Origin: Anaerolineae bacterium | Lineage (GTDB): Bacteria; Chloroflexota; Anaerolineae; JAFGEY01 | Length of the DNA: 17,316 nucleotides | Assembly: GCA_016929775.1 (NCBI GenBank) | Contig: JAFGIE010000134.1 | Span: 1 to 17,316, forward strand | Reading direction: 5' to 3' | Part shown: in pieces, positions 14,681 to 17,316 of the stretch | Layout of the letters: every line of letters begins with the position of its first letter | Numbering within the stretch: position 1 is the first letter of the stretch | Position numbers and translations under genes: made by a program | Notes under the pieces: model-generated | What the model was told of the DNA's origin: nothing | The model's input: the letters and a program-made list of their open reading frames with translations, nothing else | Database searches by the model: none

Positions 14681-17231
14681 GGGCGCCCACCTCCAAAGCT
14701 TCCGCCAGCACGGCGCGCCCGTCCGGCGCCAGCATGCCATCCGCGCCTCGCACAGCAAGCCGGTCGCCGCCCGCCTCATACACGCCTGCGAGCAGGGCAT
14801 AACGACCGGGCGCGACCGCCGACAAGTCGAGCTCCATGCGGTCCACGAACACCTCCCGCCGTCCCCAGCGCGACGTTGGATAGGACCAGCTGCGCGGCAT
14901 GGTATCGAGCTGAGCCGCGATCCGCCCGTCGGCGGGATCGGTCATGTGCAGGAACACCTTGTAATCGACGTCGATCGCGCGCAAGGCCAACCAGTAGACG
15001 TCGAGCAGCAAGCGCTGTCCTTCCCAGTGCGGCGTGTATCCGAGCAGTTGTATCTCCTCTCCGTAGGTCGCCCCCACAGGGACCGCCATATCGCCTAGGG
15101 CAGGCACATAGGGCGCTGCGACAGCCTCGACCCGCACCTCGCGCTGGAGCGTGCCAAGCCCAGCCCCCGACGCTGCATCGTAGGCGCGCAGCTCGAACGC
15201 GTACGCGCCCGCCGGCAGGTCGACGGGGATGGGAACCGCGTAGCGGTCCGAGACGACGACGCCATCCGGCCAGAGCGGCGTGGGATAGCGGGGCGCGATA
15301 GCCTCCACCTCTGTACTCGCGACCATGCCCTGCGCGCCGACCAGCCGCACTTGGCAGGCATAGCCGCGCTCCACGTCGGCGAGGGCGGTCCACGTCGCGC
15401 GGACGTCGAGCAGCTCCCCGCTCGGCAGCCAGGCCCGCCGGACGTCCAGCGCCGCCAACCCCAGGGCAGTGCCAGGGAGCGGCGCCACGTCGTAGACCGG
15501 GGCGGGCGGGAGTGCGTATACGCTGATCTCGGCGTCTGCATACGCTGCGTCGGGCCCAAATAGGGTGCGCCAGTAGGCAAGCACGTCTGGATCGATCGCC
15601 GGCTGAGGGAGAAGGCGCTGCGCGTGGACGACGACATAGCGCACCCCGTTCGCAGCCAGGAGGCCGATCTCGGCATCGAGGTCGTGCAAGTCGGGCTCGA
15701 CTTGCATCTGGATCTGCAGTTTGCGGGTCAGCGGCTGGTGCTCGATGAACGCCTGCGCCGCATCAGGGGTACGCGCCACGTATCCGTTGACCAGCGGCTT
15801 GTCGTGGATGGTCTGCGGGTATAGGTAGTCGCGAGAGTGAAAGTCGTCGATCGGCAGCTCGAGCAGCGCCACGGTGCCGCCCTCCAGCGCCAGCGCGTGG
15901 TAAAAGGGCGATACGCGCCCTGTCGAGAGCGGGCAGGGCAGAGCCAGGTACTCGACGCCGACCGCGACGGCGACCAGTCCAAGCATCCCGCCCGCAGCCC
16001 ACCTGCACACGCGCACGGTACGGGCGCGGGACAACCGGTCACACAGGTCCGCCAAGGCTATGCCCACAAGCACCGAGAGAAAGAGCGCGACCATGACGTT
16101 GAAGCGACTGGACTGGCGGATCACCTTGAGCGCCGGGAGCAAGCGTACCATCCACCGGAAGGGCATCGGCACCTGTGGAAAGGGCGTACCCGCGACCTCG
16201 AGCGTCGTCCCGAGCGCCAGCGAGGCAAAGAACAGCCCGGAAGCGCCCCACGGCGCCGCGCGCCGCGGTCGCGCGACGAGCGCATAGATCGCCAGGCCCA
16301 GCGGAACGTAGCCCAAGTAGGCGGGGCGCCAGTGGCTAAAGCGCGCGCGGAGGGGAGCGCCGAGCCCCTGCAGCAGGGGATTGTCCGCGCTGGGCACAAA
16401 GAAGGAGAGCAGGTCGGAGGGCTTGTCAGCAAAGTAAGCCAGCGCCGCGTCCACGGCGCCCGTCCGCGACTCACGCAGCAGCGACACAGAAAAGGGCGCG
16501 CTGAGGAGCAGCGCCACGCAGACAGCCAGCACCAGGAGGCCGATCGTCCGCGCACGCAGGCTGCCCCGCTCCGCGATCAGCAAGTAGACCAAGTAGACCA
16601 GGCCCCACAGCCCGAGGAAGAGGGCGAAGAACCAGCAGTCGAGGCTTGCCAGCGCGCCAAAGACCCCAGCCCACACCGCATCCTGCCAGCGGCGCTGCGC
16701 GACGACGCGCAGCACGAACAGCACGCAGAGCGGAAGCCACTGCACGTTGGCGAGGTTCATCTGCCCGTCCAAGTTCCCGGAGACGTGGTAGGGGGCAAAC
16801 GCAAAGATCAGGCCCGCGACAAAGGCTGCGCCCCTACGTGCTCCCAGGCTGCGGACCAGGGCATACGCCGCATAGCCACTCAGGAAAAAGGTCAGCAGGA
16901 AGGTGACGTTGTAAGCGACGAGGGGGCCGAAGAGCAGGTCGAGCGGGATGGCGAGAAACGAGCTGACCCAGTTGACATTGTGCGTTGCCAGGCTCACGCC
17001 CGATGGGTAGTAGAGATGGGTCGTATAGTCCAGGTCGCGCCCGTGTAGCACGGCTTGCTTGACCCACCAGTTGTTCCACTGAAAGATGCGCGTGTCCACG
17101 CCGCGCCCGGCGATGTCGGTCGTCAGGTGCGCGGGAAGGGGATAGCAGAAGGCCAAGCTGAGGGCTACATAGGCTGCCAACACGACCAGCTCGATGGCGA
17201 CCTCACGCCTCCGTCTGCGCAGCGTCCTCAT
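14673..17231 (-). CDS. GT-C-like polytopic membrane protein with two C-terminal beta modules
   Basis: 852 residues and the first gene of the operon. The N-terminus is strongly basic (MRTLRRRRR), then TM1 (about 12-33). An extracytoplasmic loop follows with D39 and GVDTRIFQWNNWW (D46), then THLYYPSGVSLATHN, a layout typical of uncharacterised GT-C-like proteins where the Asp before the FxWNxWW segment is the likely catalytic candidate. About ten to twelve hydrophobic segments reach to about residue 430. The ectodomain holds ELPIDDF, GLLAANGVRYVVVHAQRL (recalling YfhO proteins) and two modules: one at about 589-700 with RYPTPLW and PAGAYAFELRAYDAASG, and one at about 722-852 with LLGYTPHWEGQ, DVYWLAL, DYKVFLHMTD and SYPTSRW. 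ATG at 17231 has TGGAGGA 9 bases upstream. I do not recognise a named family with certainty; a lipid-linked sugar transferase is the best inference. Confidence 0.85.
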   Translation of the reverse strand: MRTLRRRRREVAIELVVLAAYVALSLAFCYPLPAHLTTDIAGRGVDTRIFQWNNWWVKQAVLHGRDLDYTTHLYYPSGVSLATHNVNWVSSFLAIPLDLLFGPLVAYNVTFLLTFFLSGYAAYALVRSLGARRGAAFVAGLIFAFAPYHVSGNLDGQMNLANVQWLPLCVLFVLRVVAQRRWQDAVWAGVFGALASLDCWFFALFLGLWGLVYLVYLLIAERGSLRARTIGLLVLAVCVALLLSAPFSVSLLRESRTGAVDAALAYFADKPSDLLSFFVPSADNPLLQGLGAPLRARFSHWRPAYLGYVPLGLAIYALVARPRRAAPWGASGLFFASLALGTTLEVAGTPFPQVPMPFRWMVRLLPALKVIRQSSRFNVMVALFLSVLVGIALADLCDRLSRARTVRVCRWAAGGMLGLVAVAVGVEYLALPCPLSTGRVSPFYHALALEGGTVALLELPIDDFHSRDYLYPQTIHDKPLVNGYVARTPDAAQAFIEHQPLTRKLQIQMQVEPDLHDLDAEIGLLAANGVRYVVVHAQRLLPQPAIDPDVLAYWRTLFGPDAAYADAEISVYALPPAPVYDVAPLPGTALGLAALDVRRAWLPSGELLDVRATWTALADVERGYACQVRLVGAQGMVASTEVEAIAPRYPTPLWPDGVVVSDRYAVPIPVDLPAGAYAFELRAYDAASGAGLGTLQREVRVEAVAAPYVPALGDMAVPVGATYGEEIQLLGYTPHWEGQRLLLDVYWLALRAIDVDYKVFLHMTDPADGRIAAQLDTMPRSWSYPTSRWGRREVFVDRMELDLSAVAPGRYALLAGVYEAGGDRLAVRGADGMLAPDGRAVLAEALEVGARD
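14689..14695 (-). promoter_or_regulatory. Ribosome binding site of the first PMT-like gene
   Basis: GGAGGTG on the minus strand, an excellent anti-SD match 8 bases before GTG 14680. It lies inside the end of the preceding gene and decides the start against longer in-frame options. Confidence 0.75.
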
Positions 17232-17316
17232 CCCCTCCCATCCTCCAGCTCAACCTGGCAACACGTCGGGACCCGATCGATCTCCATACCGCGCGCATCT
17301 CACGTCAGCGCACGCA
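17232..17316 (-). promoter_or_regulatory. Leader upstream of the operon's first gene
   Basis: 85 non-coding bases up to the window edge. It contains the ribosome binding site TGGAGGA (17241-17247), an 11-bp palindrome TCGGGACCCGA (17266-17276) and an overlapping 8-bp palindrome GATCGATC (17275-17282). No convincing -35/-10 pair is visible, so the promoter, if here, is not assigned. The upstream gene is outside the window. Confidence 0.3.

Noticed and set aside
15837..17048. Long open frame on the plus strand (403 codons)
   Set aside because: It is antisense to the first operon gene, of low-complexity charged composition (Arg, Gln, Glu, His), with no recognisable domain. The minus-strand frame has clear TM helices and motifs.
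506..17279. Frequent CGATCG words (about 26 counted by eye, first at 506, last at 17274)
   Set aside because: This is several times more than base composition predicts, but GATC as a whole is common here (ATC Ile and GAT Asp codons). A rough estimate from the overlapping pentamers predicts about the observed number, so no specific signal is claimed. A proper Markov count on the whole genome would decide.
17232..17316. Sigma-70-like promoter upstream of the first gene
   Set aside because: Candidate boxes (CTGACG with TATGGA) have a spacer of about 14 bases, too short, and poor matches.

Overview
The window is GC-rich (about two thirds G+C by eye) and almost entirely coding, with every convincing gene on the minus strand. 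Nine genes read from the right edge to the left edge. Junctions are 4- or 8-base overlaps or gaps of at most about 36 bases, so the block looks like one operon. Its first gene starts at 17231, and its last visible gene runs off the left edge. I see no tRNA, rRNA, CRISPR array, insertion sequence or integrase. The gene content (clusters of large GT-C-type membrane glycosyltransferases with extracytoplasmic beta-rich tails, high GC, many GTG starts) suggests Chloroflexota. That is a guess from family composition; there is no marker gene.

Layout in order of transcription: 17231-14673, a GT-C-like polytopic protein with two C-terminal beta modules; 14680-12194 and 12186-9793, two tandem paralogous PMT/GT39-like (phospholipid-carrier-dependent) glycosyltransferases, each with one C-terminal module; 9796-7565, a DUF2142-like protein with two modules; 7568-4791, a YfhO-family protein; 4781-3321, a shorter DUF2142-like protein without a module; 3304-2513, a soluble GT2 of the dolichol-phosphate-mannose-synthase type; 2507-714, a three-TM protein made mostly of extracytoplasmic beta domains and ending in the same module; 677 to the left edge, a class I SAM-dependent methyltransferase missing its last codons.

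A consistent reading is a surface glycosylation or glycan-assembly locus. The cytoplasmic GT2 would load a sugar on polyprenyl phosphate, and the GT-C proteins would transfer such sugars to acceptors outside the membrane. The methyltransferase might modify a sugar or lipid. Neither the acceptor (S-layer protein, lipid or polysaccharide) nor the sugar can be read from the sequence. No flippase is present.

The most unusual feature is a roughly 110-135-residue extracytoplasmic module, with core motifs like LLGY, RPGD, LYW, VFVHLLD, YPTSxW, PGD and PGxYxLEVGxYD. It recurs about seven times at the C-termini of five different proteins in this operon, on top of four different membrane cores. It may be a shared substrate- or partner-binding domain.
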